Shown: in pieces, positions 9,201-17,393 of the stretch | Layout: every line of letters starts with the position of its first letter | Numbering within the stretch: position 1 is the first letter of the stretch | NCBI GenBank assembly: GCA_910578115.1 | Contig: CAJTPO010000026.1 | Span: 1-63,970 of the forward strand | Reading direction: 5' to 3' | DNA from: an uncultured Lachnospiraceae bacterium | Lineage (GTDB): Bacteria; Bacillota; Clostridia; Lachnospirales; Lachnospiraceae | DNA: 63,970 bases | Made by a program: the position numbers and the translations under genes | The notes under the pieces: generated by a model | Told to the model about the DNA's origin: nothing | Seen by the model: only the letters and a program-made list of their open reading frames with translations | The model's database searches: none

Positions 9201-9240
9201 ATGCTCTGAGCCAGAATGCGATGACAGAGGAGCATTTTTA
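9201..9240 (+). terminator. probable terminator of the rimP-ribF operon
   Basis: ATGCTC (9201-9206) can pair with GAGCAT (9230-9235), with an alternative register through CTCTG/CAGAG, followed by TTTTTATAG. The stem is short and the loop long, so strength is uncertain. Position right after ribF and before a new promoter supports the call. Confidence 0.5.
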
Positions 9241-9253
9241 TAGAAGATTGGGC

Positions 9254-9282
9254 TTGCCAGTATATGCTGTTTTCGATAAAAT
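9254..9282 (+). promoter_or_regulatory. promoter of the Na/Pi cotransporter gene
   Basis: TTGCCA (9254-9259) and TAAAAT (9277-9282) are spaced by exactly 17 bases, a good housekeeping-sigma match. Transcription would start near 9289, leaving a leader of about 100 bases. Confidence 0.6.
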
Positions 9283-9388
9283 ATAGTTAACCGCTGAGAG
9301 GCAGGTTGAGCATGAGAGGCTTTATTATTAAGTACAATGGTGTTACTGATACAGCGTTACATATACATAAGAAGGGAATTATATACAG

Positions 9389-11029
9389 ATGAATCCAGCG
9401 ATCATTCTTTCCATGGCAGGTGGTTTGGGACTGTTCTTGTACGGCATGCGTATCATGAGCGACAGTATTGAGAAAGTTGCCGGAGCAAAACTAAGGGGTA
9501 TTCTGGAGCGGCTGACGACGAACAGGTTTACCGGTATTCTGGTGGGGATTTTCTTTACGGCGGTTATTCAATCATCATCGGCGTGTACGGTTATGGTAGT
9601 CAGTTTCGTTAATTCGGGGTTGATGACGTTGACACAGGCGGCGGGGGTTATCTTCGGAGCGAATATCGGTACAACGGTGACGGCTCTTCTGGTATCTTTC
9701 AAATTGGAGAAAGTTGCCCCGGTGATTCTGCTTGTGGGCGTATTGATCGTTATGTTCTGTAAGAAACAGAAGCTGTCGCGGTGGGGGGAAGTCATTATTG
9801 GCTTTGGTGTCCTGTTTATGGGGTTAAGCACGATGTCAGGCGCTATGGCGGGCATGAAGGATTCCCCGGCAGTTGTACATATGTTTGCCTCTCTTCAGAC
9901 ACCGATTCTGGCGGTGCTTCTGGGAGCAGTGCTGACGGCAGTCATTCAGAGTTCCTCTGTCACAGTCAGTATCATGGTATTGCTTGCCAATCAGGGACTG
10001 ATGGGGATGGACATCGGTATGTTTATTATTCTCGGCTGTAATATCGGAGCCTGTACTTCGGCACTGCTGGCTTCTCTGAACGGTAAGAAAGATGCCAAGC
10101 GAGCGGCTGCTATTCACTTAATCTTTAATGTGATCGGAACGATCATCGTCTATATTATCTTTAGATTATGCGTGCATCAGATCGTGGAAATGCTTATATA
10201 TGTGACAGGAAATAATCTGGGGCGTGTCGTTGCCTATGCGCATATTGCAATCAAGGTTTTTCAGGTGATCATTATGATGCCTTTTATTCAGGGTATCGTT
10301 AAACTTACCTATCTGTTTGTGTCCGGGGATGATAAGAAGGTAGGGTACAGGGACAGTTATCAGTTAAAGTATATCGGGGAGAAGTCGGTTTTGAATCCTG
10401 CGACGGCGGTTGTGGAGGCCATTAAGGAACTGGATCGTATGGCGTCCCTTGCTACGGAAAATTTGAATCGTGCCATGAATGTGCTGATGACACTGGATCA
10501 GGATGAGATTGAAGAGGTGAGGGAAGTGGAGAAGAATATCGATTTCCTGAGCCATGCGATTACCAACTATCTGGTGAAGATCAACCAGACGACACTGCCG
10601 ATCGAAGACCTGAAGAATATTGGAGCACTGTTCCATGTGGTAAATGATATTGAGCGGATCGGCGACCATGCCGAGAATATCGCAGAGGCTGCCGTACATC
10701 GGATCGAGACCGGAGTGGGATTCTCGAAGGATGCGCAGAAAGAGCTGGGCGAGATGCTGGATATGGTCAACACGCTGCTTCGGTTTTCTGTGGAAATGTT
10801 TGTCAAGAGCACGGAAGAACATATGGAGGACGTGGTGCATCTGGAGGATGCTATTGACGAGAAGGAGAAAGAGCTGCAGCAGAAGCATATTGACAGGCTT
10901 TCTAATAACGAGTGTTCTCCGGAGGCCGGGGCATTGTACTCGGATATTATATCCGGACTCGAACGGGTTGCGGATCATGCTGTTAACATTGCTTTTTCCA
11001 ATAATTATGGGGAAGATATTCCAGCGTGA
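9389..11029 (+). CDS. Na/Pi cotransporter family protein with PhoU-like C-terminus
   Basis: A membrane protein of the NptA/YjbB family (546 residues). The N-terminal half has hydrophobic segments with two inverted Na/Pi repeats, each bearing the diagnostic QSSS motif (AVIQSSSACTVMVVSF about residue 58, and AVIQSSSVTVSIMVLLANQG about residue 188). The C-terminal 200 residues are helical and charged, with two PhoU-like repeats (DIERIGDHAENIAE and GLERVADHAVNIAFS). The family imports or exports phosphate with sodium; direction cannot be told here. It has its own promoter and appears monocistronic. Confidence 0.88.
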   Translation: MNPAIILSMAGGLGLFLYGMRIMSDSIEKVAGAKLRGILERLTTNRFTGILVGIFFTAVIQSSSACTVMVVSFVNSGLMTLTQAAGVIFGANIGTTVTALLVSFKLEKVAPVILLVGVLIVMFCKKQKLSRWGEVIIGFGVLFMGLSTMSGAMAGMKDSPAVVHMFASLQTPILAVLLGAVLTAVIQSSSVTVSIMVLLANQGLMGMDIGMFIILGCNIGACTSALLASLNGKKDAKRAAAIHLIFNVIGTIIVYIIFRLCVHQIVEMLIYVTGNNLGRVVAYAHIAIKVFQVIIMMPFIQGIVKLTYLFVSGDDKKVGYRDSYQLKYIGEKSVLNPATAVVEAIKELDRMASLATENLNRAMNVLMTLDQDEIEEVREVEKNIDFLSHAITNYLVKINQTTLPIEDLKNIGALFHVVNDIERIGDHAENIAEAAVHRIETGVGFSKDAQKELGEMLDMVNTLLRFSVEMFVKSTEEHMEDVVHLEDAIDEKEKELQQKHIDRLSNNECSPEAGALYSDIISGLERVADHAVNIAFSNNYGEDIPA

Positions 11030-11039
11030 AAATAGTTAT

Positions 11040-11068
11040 TTGACAGATGACGCTTCTGCTGTTATAAT
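11040..11068 (+). promoter_or_regulatory. perfect-consensus promoter of the NlpC/P60 gene
   Basis: TTGACA (11040-11045), a 17-base spacer, and TATAAT (11063-11068): an exact match to the housekeeping consensus. It lies directly after the stop of the Na/Pi gene and drives a leader of about 130 bases to the ATG at 11205. Confidence 0.85.
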
Positions 11069-11204
11069 AACTCTCGGAAATGTTACAGAATTATTACAAA
11101 GTATGAACGAAATGTGTAACAGATTCTATGTGTACGATCGGACAGCGATGAAAGCCTCTGCTGACCGGGGTGCCGGATTAAACCCGAGAGGATGAACATA
11201 AGTT

Positions 11205-12521
11205 ATGAAAAGAAGAGAGATCATGTACCTGCTGGCTGGTTGTCTGTTACTTTTTTTACCGCTGCAGACGAGAGCTTCTAACATTCCGGATCTTTTGCCG
11301 ATAGGAACGATCACAGCAGAAACGATAGAAGGTGGAGATACGTCAGAAGACGCGGCGCGTGAGGAGGAAGCGAAGACAGAGATGACCACAGAGGAGGCGG
11401 ATACGTCAGACGAAACCGACAGGGAAGAAGACGATGCTGCTGACAGTGAAACCGGAACGGAAAGTGAAACTGTGGGTGTGACGGGTGGAATAGAGAGCCG
11501 CGATGTCAAAGAGGATGGAGATGAACAGAGCGAAGATTCTGTAAATGCGAAGGAGGAGTCGACGCAGAAGGGCAGTTCCCTGAAAGAAATTCTGGGCGAC
11601 GGTATCGGTTCCGGGATGATCCTGGAAGAGACCAAGACGGAAATAGAGTATGCCAGGGCGTATGAGAAAGCTCAAAATGCCAACTGGGGATATACGAATC
11701 TGGGAATTGCCAATGTGGACAATAATCTGAATATCCGTGCGGCTGCGGCGGATGACGGCAAGCTGGTTGGCAAGCTTCCAAAGGATGCAGCCTGTGAGGT
11801 GCTGGACAGTGATGATACATGGGCTCATATCAGATCCGGTAAGGTGGATGGATATGTCAGTATGGAATATCTATTGACGGGAATACCGGCCAAGCGCAGA
11901 GCAGAGGAGTTGGCAGTGACTATGGCGCGTGTCACGACAGACAGTCTGAAGGTCAGGGCGCAGGCCAACACGGATTCCGAGGTGATCACGCTGGTGCCGA
12001 ATGGGGAAGAACTGGAAGTGGCCGGTGTAGAGGGCGACTGGGTCAGAGTTTATCTGGACGATGAGGAAGTGTTCGTTTCGGCGGAGTATGTGGAAGTCAG
12101 TTCTGAGTTGGCGACGGCAGTCACGATGACAGAGCTGTTTTATGGACAAGGTGTATCCGATGTGCGAGTGGATCTGTGTCAATATGCGAAAGAGTTCTTG
12201 GGAAATCCTTATGTGTGGGGCGGTACGAGTCTGACGAAGGGAGCGGACTGCTCCGGCTACGTGTTAAGTATTTTTAAGAAATACGGCGTGAGCCTGCCGC
12301 ATTCTTCGGTGGCTCAGGCGAACTGTGGAACGACCATCAAAGTATCGGAGGCACAGCCGGGAGACCTGATTTTCTATGCTAATGGCAGAACCATCAATCA
12401 TGTGGCTATCTATATCGGCGGCGGTCAGGTGATTCATGCCAGCAACCCTAAGACAGGGATCCGTATTTCCAATGTGTCGTACAGAAGTCCGGTTAAGGCG
12501 GTCAGAATCCTGCAGGATTAA
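11205..12521 (+). CDS. secreted SH3-domain NlpC/P60 cell-wall hydrolase
   Basis: A 438-residue exported protein. Residues 1-25 form a signal peptide (MKRREIMYLLAGCLLLFLPL, then a TRA-S cleavage region). Residues about 30-130 are an acidic Thr/Glu/Asp-rich linker. Two bacterial SH3 domains follow (about 160-225 and 237-300). The C-terminal NlpC/P60 domain (about 315-438) has its catalytic Cys in GADCSGY (about residue 348) and His in INHVAIYIGGG (about 399). Such enzymes cut gamma-D-Glu-diamino acid bonds in peptidoglycan peptides. An exact consensus promoter lies upstream, suggesting strong constitutive expression. Confidence 0.92.
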   Translation: MKRREIMYLLAGCLLLFLPLQTRASNIPDLLPIGTITAETIEGGDTSEDAAREEEAKTEMTTEEADTSDETDREEDDAADSETGTESETVGVTGGIESRDVKEDGDEQSEDSVNAKEESTQKGSSLKEILGDGIGSGMILEETKTEIEYARAYEKAQNANWGYTNLGIANVDNNLNIRAAAADDGKLVGKLPKDAACEVLDSDDTWAHIRSGKVDGYVSMEYLLTGIPAKRRAEELAVTMARVTTDSLKVRAQANTDSEVITLVPNGEELEVAGVEGDWVRVYLDDEEVFVSAEYVEVSSELATAVTMTELFYGQGVSDVRVDLCQYAKEFLGNPYVWGGTSLTKGADCSGYVLSIFKKYGVSLPHSSVAQANCGTTIKVSEAQPGDLIFYANGRTINHVAIYIGGGQVIHASNPKTGIRISNVSYRSPVKAVRILQD

Positions 12522-12535
12522 GTGTAAGTGATCTT

Positions 12536-12640
12536 TGACAGTAGTGTCAGTAAGGCCGGGTAACAGTTCAGCTTTGCACTGTGGTTACATGGTAACCACG
12601 CGTGACAGTGAAGCCGAAGGCTGAACTGTTACAAGGCCGG
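12536..12640. repeat. nested palindromic intergenic element
   Basis: A small palindrome TGACA-gtag-TGTCA (12536-12549) precedes a larger nest. GTAACAGTTCAGC (12560-12572) is perfectly inverted at 12620-12632. Inside, CACTGT (12577-12582) faces ACAGTG (12605-12610), and GTGGTTAC (12581-12588) faces GTAACCAC (12592-12599) around ATG. GGCCGG flanks both sides. It may terminate the NlpC/P60 transcript or be a REP-like repeat. There is no strong U-tract. Confidence 0.6.
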
Positions 12641-12662
12641 CGGTGACTCTGATACAAAATGC

Positions 12663-12691
12663 TTTACAAGCTATACTATGTATGGTAGAAT
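12663..12691 (+). promoter_or_regulatory. promoter of rpsO
   Basis: TTTACA (12663-12668) and TAGAAT (12686-12691) have a 17-base spacer. Predicted start near 12698, just before the structured rpsO leader. Confidence 0.6.
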
Positions 12692-12710
12692 AGTCGATGT
12701 GTGAAGTGCA

Positions 12711-12800
12711 GAAGCCCTTTACAAATAAGACACAGCTGACACTCGGAGACGGGAGGCTCCAACCCGATCTTGGTGTCCGGCGGTTAAAGGGATTATAGAT
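12711..12800 (+). promoter_or_regulatory. structured rpsO leader, probable S15 autoregulatory site
   Basis: CCCTTTA (12715-12721) pairs with TAAAGGG (12785-12791), enclosing a second helix in which GACAC pairs with GTGTC and GGG with CCC across an internal loop containing TCGGAGA. The structure ends about 35 bases before the rpsO ATG. Ribosomal protein S15 represses its own mRNA in several bacterial groups using unrelated leader folds. The position and compact fold support that role here, but binding is inferred. Confidence 0.55.
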
Positions 12801-12826
12801 CGATCCCCTGCAGGAAAGGAGAAAAA

Positions 12827-13093
12827 ATGATTTCTAAAGAAAAGAAAACAGCAGTTATTAATGAGTATGCAAGAACACCTGGTGATACAGGGTCACCGGA
12901 GGTACAGGTGGCGGTTCTTACAGCCAGGATTCAGGAGTTGACGGAGCATCTTAAGGCGAATCCGAAGGATCACCATTCCAGACGCGGTCTGCTTAAGATG
13001 GTTGGTCAGAGACGCGGCCTGCTCGCTTACCTGAAGAATAAGGATATCACGAGATATCGTTCTCTGATTGAAAGACTCGGACTGAGGAAATAA
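12827..13093 (+). CDS. rpsO: 30S ribosomal protein S15
   Basis: The 88-residue product matches the near-universal length of S15. It contains the conserved TGSPEVQVAVLTARIQELTEHLK and the HHSRRGLLKMVGQRRGLLAYLK rRNA-binding segment. S15 binds 16S rRNA early in 30S assembly. AAAGGAG precedes the ATG. It has its own promoter, leader and terminator, and pnp follows, as in many bacteria. Confidence 0.98.
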   Translation: MISKEKKTAVINEYARTPGDTGSPEVQVAVLTARIQELTEHLKANPKDHHSRRGLLKMVGQRRGLLAYLKNKDITRYRSLIERLGLRK

Positions 13094-13100
13094 GATCAAG

Positions 13101-13150
13101 AAGGCGGATGTAAGGCTGGATTATATCCAGTCTCGTTCGCCTTTTCGGTT
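13101..13150 (+). terminator. rpsO terminator
   Basis: An outer stem AAGGCGGA (13101-13108) with TTCGCCTT (13136-13143), and an inner stem GGCTGGA (13114-13120) with TCCAGTC (13126-13132), followed by TTTTCGGTTT. It is a good two-tier intrinsic terminator and may also attenuate read-through into pnp. Confidence 0.75.
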
Positions 13151-13466
13151 TCATCATGGCAGGAGAACGTCCGGTGGAAATGACTTTGTGGAAATATATT
13201 TTATGAAGTCAGATGATACGGCGTGGAGCAAATGGCGATGTATGGGTAGAAGAAGCATCCGAGACCACAAATATACGTACAAGGAGCAGCAGTGAGAGGA
13301 AAGCCGCCGCTTTGTGCAGATATTTGTAGTTTCGGCATCTTCTGCCTGTCATATAGTATGTTTTCGCAGAGTGGATATGAGTGGACGCAGGTCTGCACCA
13401 TGGAGATATTTTCACATTATGACTATGCTTTCACTTTGCGGGAACGAGAGAAAAGGAGAGATGATC
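13151..13466 (+). other. pnp leader region without a recognised gene
   Basis: About 315 bases before pnp carry no convincing gene. An open frame extends upstream of pnp but lacks a ribosome site and has no ordinary protein character. TATACGTAC (13272-13280) matches strings before rimP and folC. GCAGA/TCTGC pairings (around 13366-13396) suggest modest secondary structure. PNPase mRNAs are often autoregulated through their leader, but no defined element can be named. Confidence 0.4.
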
Positions 13467-15557
13467 ATGTATAAGACTTATACAATGGAACTGGCCGGCC
13501 GCACCCTTCGTGTGGATATTGGCAGAGTAGGTAAACAGGCAAATGGCTGCGCTTTTATGCAGTATGGAGAGACAACAGTATTATCAACGGCCACGGCGTC
13601 GGAGAAGCCGAGGGAGGGAATTGACTTCTTCCCCTGCAGTGTTGAATATGAAGAGAAGCTGTATTCCGTAGGGAAGATTCCGGGTGGCTTTAATAAGAGA
13701 GAGGGCAAGGCTTCTGAGAATGCGGTTCTTACCAGCCGCGTGATCGACAGACCGATGCGTCCCTTGTTCCCGAAGGATTACCGTAATGACGTTACACTGA
13801 ATAATATGGTTATGAGTGTGGATCCGGCATGTCGGCCGGAACTGGTAGCGATGATTGGAACGGCTATCGCAACCTGCATTTCAGATATCCCGTTCGACGG
13901 ACCCTGTGCAATGACGCAGATGGGAATGGTGGACGGAGAGCTGATCGTGAATCCTTCCCAGGAGCAGTGGGATAAAGGCGATTTGAAGATGACGGTTGCT
14001 TCTACGGCACAGAAAGTGATGATGATAGAGGCGGGTGCGAATGAAGTGCCGGAAAACAGAGTGCTGGAGGCGATCTATAAAGCACATGAGGTGAATCAGA
14101 CGATCATTGAATTTATCAATAAGATCGTTGCGGAAGTGGGTAAGCCGAAGCATACCTATGAAAGTTGTGCGATTCCGGAGCAGATGTTCGAGGATATGAA
14201 GAAGATCATAACACCTGAGGAGATGGAGACAGCTGTCTTCACGGATGAGAAGCAGGTGCGTGAGGAGAATATCAGAAATATCACGGCTAAGCTGGAGGAG
14301 GCATTTGCGGAGAACGAAGAATATCTTGCGGTGCTGGGTGAGGCGGTATACCAGTATCAGAAGAAAACGGTGCGCAAGATGATCCTGAAAGATCATAAGC
14401 GTCCGGACGGCCGGGCATTGGATCAGATCAGGCCCCTTGCGGCGGAAGTGGATATTATTCCGAGAGTACACGGTTCTGCTATGTTCACGCGTGGTCAGAC
14501 ACAGATCTGTAATGTGTGCACGCTGGCGCCGTTGTCGGAAGTTCAGAGAGTGGATGGCTTGGATGAAAATATAACGAGTAAGAGATATATGCATCATTAC
14601 AATTTCCCGTCTTATTCTGTAGGGGAGACGAAGGTAAGCCGCGGACCGGGCAGAAGAGAGATCGGACATGGAGCGCTGGCGGAGAGGGCGTTGATCCCGG
14701 TACTGCCTTCCGAGGAAGAATTCCCGTATGCGATCCGTACGGTATCCGAGACGTTTGAATCCAACGGTTCTACCTCTATGGCTTCCACCTGTGCATCCTG
14801 TATGTCACTGATGGCGGCAGGCGTGCCGATCAAGAAGATGGTTGCAGGTATTTCCTGTGGTCTTGTGACTGGAGATACAGATGACGATTTCGTATTGCTG
14901 ACAGATATTCAGGGACTGGAAGACTTTTTCGGTGATATGGACTTTAAGGTTACGGGTACCCATGACGGTATCACGGCGATCCAGATGGACATTAAGATCC
15001 ATGGACTGACAAAGCCGATCGTGGAAGGAGCCATTGCAAGATGCCGTGAGGCAAGAGAATTCATTATGGCTGAGTGTATGGTGCCGGCTATCGCGGCGCC
15101 TCGTAAGGAAGTTGGACCTTATGCGCCTAAGATCATTTCCGTACAGATCGATCCTGAGAAGATCGGTGACGTAGTGGGGCAGCGTGGTAAGACCATCAAC
15201 GAGATCATCGCCCGCACAGGTGTTAAGATTGATATTACCGATGACGGACAGGTGTCCGTATGCGGTACAGATAAGAGCATGATGGATAAGGCTGTGGAGA
15301 TGATCAAGACGATCGTGACAGACTTCGAAGAGGGGCAGATCTTTAAGGGAACCGTGGTCAGCATCAAAGAGTTCGGAGCTTTTGTTGAGTTTGCACCCGG
15401 CAAGGAAGGAATGGTCCATATCTCCAAGATTGCCAGAGAGAGGATCAATCATGTAGAAGACGTGCTGACTTTAGGAGATAAAGTGACAGTAGTCTGTCTT
15501 GGCAAGGATAAGATGGGCAGAATGAGCTTCTCCATGAAGGATGTGGCTCAGGTTTAG
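13467..15557 (+). CDS. pnp: polyribonucleotide nucleotidyltransferase (PNPase)
   Basis: PNPase degrades RNA 3'-to-5' by phosphorolysis and takes part in mRNA turnover. The 696-residue product contains two RNase PH domains (about 10-210 and 300-520), a linking helical domain, then KH (IDPEKIGDVVGQRGKTINEI) and S1 (FKGTVVSIKEFGAFVEFAPGKEG) domains at the C-terminus. The segment SFESNGSTS-like (TFESNGSTSMAS) is the conserved phosphate-binding region. AAAGGAGAG (13452-13460) selects ATG 13467; the longer frame from 13314 adds 51 unlikely residues. Confidence 0.97.
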   Translation: MYKTYTMELAGRTLRVDIGRVGKQANGCAFMQYGETTVLSTATASEKPREGIDFFPCSVEYEEKLYSVGKIPGGFNKREGKASENAVLTSRVIDRPMRPLFPKDYRNDVTLNNMVMSVDPACRPELVAMIGTAIATCISDIPFDGPCAMTQMGMVDGELIVNPSQEQWDKGDLKMTVASTAQKVMMIEAGANEVPENRVLEAIYKAHEVNQTIIEFINKIVAEVGKPKHTYESCAIPEQMFEDMKKIITPEEMETAVFTDEKQVREENIRNITAKLEEAFAENEEYLAVLGEAVYQYQKKTVRKMILKDHKRPDGRALDQIRPLAAEVDIIPRVHGSAMFTRGQTQICNVCTLAPLSEVQRVDGLDENITSKRYMHHYNFPSYSVGETKVSRGPGRREIGHGALAERALIPVLPSEEEFPYAIRTVSETFESNGSTSMASTCASCMSLMAAGVPIKKMVAGISCGLVTGDTDDDFVLLTDIQGLEDFFGDMDFKVTGTHDGITAIQMDIKIHGLTKPIVEGAIARCREAREFIMAECMVPAIAAPRKEVGPYAPKIISVQIDPEKIGDVVGQRGKTINEIIARTGVKIDITDDGQVSVCGTDKSMMDKAVEMIKTIVTDFEEGQIFKGTVVSIKEFGAFVEFAPGKEGMVHISKIARERINHVEDVLTLGDKVTVVCLGKDKMGRMSFSMKDVAQV

Positions 15558-15667
15558 AATGTTTTTGTTGGAAGAATATTTGTTTACAGGTGAATGGCTG
15601 AAAGGCAGCAAAGTGGATTTTGTCTGCGAAACAGAACGCAGCAGATTGGAATGAGAGGTGGCTGGAA

Positions 15668-15692
15668 AATACCCGAACACCGGGTATTCTTC
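15668..15692 (+). terminator. possible pnp terminator
   Basis: A perfect 8-bp stem AATACCCG (15668-15675) and CGGGTATT (15681-15688) with a 5-base loop, followed by CTTCATAT. The U-tract is weak, so termination may be partial and the HD-GYP gene could receive read-through. Confidence 0.45.
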
Positions 15693-15735
15693 ATATAGGC
15701 TTGAGATTCCGCAGGGCGAAAGCATGGAGGGTATC

Positions 15736-16812
15736 ATGAATAAATCAACCATACTGATTGTCGACGACGTAGATATTAACAGAGAGATTCTTTGTGAGAT
15801 GTTTCATGACTATGAAACAATTCAGGCAGCTAACGGTAAAGAGGCTATGGATATCATTGCAGCCAAGCCTGAGGAGATTTCAGTTGTCCTTTTGGATGTT
15901 GTTATGCCTGTTATGAATGGCGTTGAAGTACTGGAAGAGATGAAAAAGCGTAACTGGATCGACAACATTCCAGTGCTTTTGATCACTGGTGAGGCAACAA
16001 CGCAGATCGAGCGTGATGCCTATCGGCTGGGTGCAAGCGATATTATTAAGAAACCGTTTGACGCCTATATTGTAAAACAGCGTACCAGAAACGTGATCGA
16101 TTTGTACTATAATAAGCGTCATCTGGAAGAAATGGTGGAAATACAGACGAAAGTGCTGCGTAAGCAGGCAGAAGAACTGCGTCATATGAACGACCATATC
16201 ATAGATGTTATGAGTAATGTGGTGGAGTTCCGTAATCTGGAATCCGGAGACCACGTTAAGCGTGTAAAGACATTTACGAATATACTGGCAAAGCATGTGG
16301 CTAAGGAGCATCCGGAGTATGGCCTTGATGAGAATATGATCAATATCATTACTTCTGCTGCGGCCCTGCACGATGTAGGTAAGATCGTGATACCCGACGG
16401 TATTCTCCTGAAGCCGGGTAAGCTTTCCGATGAAGAATTTGATGTGATGAAGTCTCATACGACCAGGGGCTGTGATGTCATTGATATGTTGGGAGACATT
16501 CAGCAGGGTGAATACCGCAGGGTCAGCTATGAGATCTGCAGACATCATCATGAGCGGTATGACGGAAGAGGTTATCCTGATCACTTGAAGGGGGAAGAGA
16601 TTCCGATCGCGGCTCAGATTGTGTCTGTAGCCGATGTATATGATGCTCTGGTACATAAAAGAGTCTATAAGGCGGCATTCCCGTTGGATGTAGCATATGA
16701 TATGATTATTAACGGTAAATGCGGGATTTTCTCTCCGAAATTGATGGAGTGTCTGGGATCGGCCAGAGAAGAATTTGAGGCAATTGTTATAAACAGCCAG
16801 AAAGAGGCATAA
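15736..16812 (+). CDS. response regulator with HD-GYP phosphodiesterase domain
   Basis: A 358-residue two-domain protein. Residues about 1-125 are a receiver domain (ILIVDDVDINREIL, phospho-acceptor Asp in VVLLDVVMPVMNG, Lys in IIKKPFD). After a short helix, residues about 165-350 form an HD-GYP domain with AALHDVGKI, HTTRGCDVI, RHHHERYDGRGYP and ADVYDAL. HD-GYP enzymes hydrolyse cyclic di-GMP or related dinucleotides. GGAGG at 15726-15730 favours ATG 15736. No partner kinase lies nearby, so it is an orphan regulator. Confidence 0.9.
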   Translation: MNKSTILIVDDVDINREILCEMFHDYETIQAANGKEAMDIIAAKPEEISVVLLDVVMPVMNGVEVLEEMKKRNWIDNIPVLLITGEATTQIERDAYRLGASDIIKKPFDAYIVKQRTRNVIDLYYNKRHLEEMVEIQTKVLRKQAEELRHMNDHIIDVMSNVVEFRNLESGDHVKRVKTFTNILAKHVAKEHPEYGLDENMINIITSAAALHDVGKIVIPDGILLKPGKLSDEEFDVMKSHTTRGCDVIDMLGDIQQGEYRRVSYEICRHHHERYDGRGYPDHLKGEEIPIAAQIVSVADVYDALVHKRVYKAAFPLDVAYDMIINGKCGIFSPKLMECLGSAREEFEAIVINSQKEA

Positions 16813-16816
16813 ACAG

Positions 16817-16855
16817 TAACACCATGAAAGTATCAGCTTTCATGGTGTTATTTTA
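16817..16855. terminator. terminator between the convergent HD-GYP and pyrI genes
   Basis: A perfect 14-bp stem, TAACACCATGAAAG (16817-16830) and CTTTCATGGTGTTA (16837-16850), with a TATCAG loop and TTTTAG after it on the plus strand. It ends the HD-GYP transcript and may also serve pyrI from the other side, where the tail is weaker. Confidence 0.9.
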
Positions 16856-16874
16856 GTATATATTCTGATGTTAT

Positions 16875-17321
16875 TTACCAGGCCGCTGCCGATTTATCGG
16901 CCTTCTCTTCACAGTATTTACAACGGTAGATTTCCTTCTTTTCATCAGCAAGTACGAAAATATGGGGAAGTTCCTGTTCTATGGAAGTGATGCAGCGTGG
17001 GTTTCGGCATTTGATCACGTTTCGGATCTCCTTTGGCAGGATAAGCTCTTTCTTGTCTACGATCTTTCCGTCTTTGATCACATTGACGGTTATATTGTGG
17101 TCTATGAAGGCCAGAACATCCAAATTCAAGGTATTAATGTCACATTCTACTTTCAGGATATCTTTTTTGCCCATCTTATTGCTGCGGGCATTTTTGATGA
17201 TCGCCACGGTGCAGTCCAGCTTGTCCAACTGCAGATGGTGATAGATGGAGAGACTTTTGCCGGCTTTGATATGATCCAGTACGAAGCCTTCTTCGATTTT
17301 TCCTACATTTAACATGTTCAT
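16875..17321 (-). CDS. pyrI: aspartate carbamoyltransferase regulatory subunit PyrI
   Basis: PyrI binds nucleotide effectors and zinc and associates with the PyrB trimers. The 148-residue product has the N-terminal allosteric domain and a C-terminal zinc domain with CRNPRC and CKYC supplying the four cysteines. The start is ATG 17321 or ATG 17315. It lies 72 bases downstream of pyrB in the same operon. Confidence 0.95.
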   Translation of the reverse strand: MNMLNVGKIEEGFVLDHIKAGKSLSIYHHLQLDKLDCTVAIIKNARSNKMGKKDILKVECDINTLNLDVLAFIDHNITVNVIKDGKIVDKKELILPKEIRNVIKCRNPRCITSIEQELPHIFVLADEKKEIYRCKYCEEKADKSAAAW

Positions 17322-17393
17322 TTCCTTTCCTGGTTATATTGTTTGGTTTGCTGCAGGCAGATCTCGTGAATGAGCTGTGCCTGTCTTTGCCGT

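Noticed and set aside
13314..13466. 51-residue N-terminal extension of PNPase
   Set aside because: AAAGGAGAG stands just before ATG 13467, and PNPases start MxKTYxMELAGR-like; the extension has no protein character.
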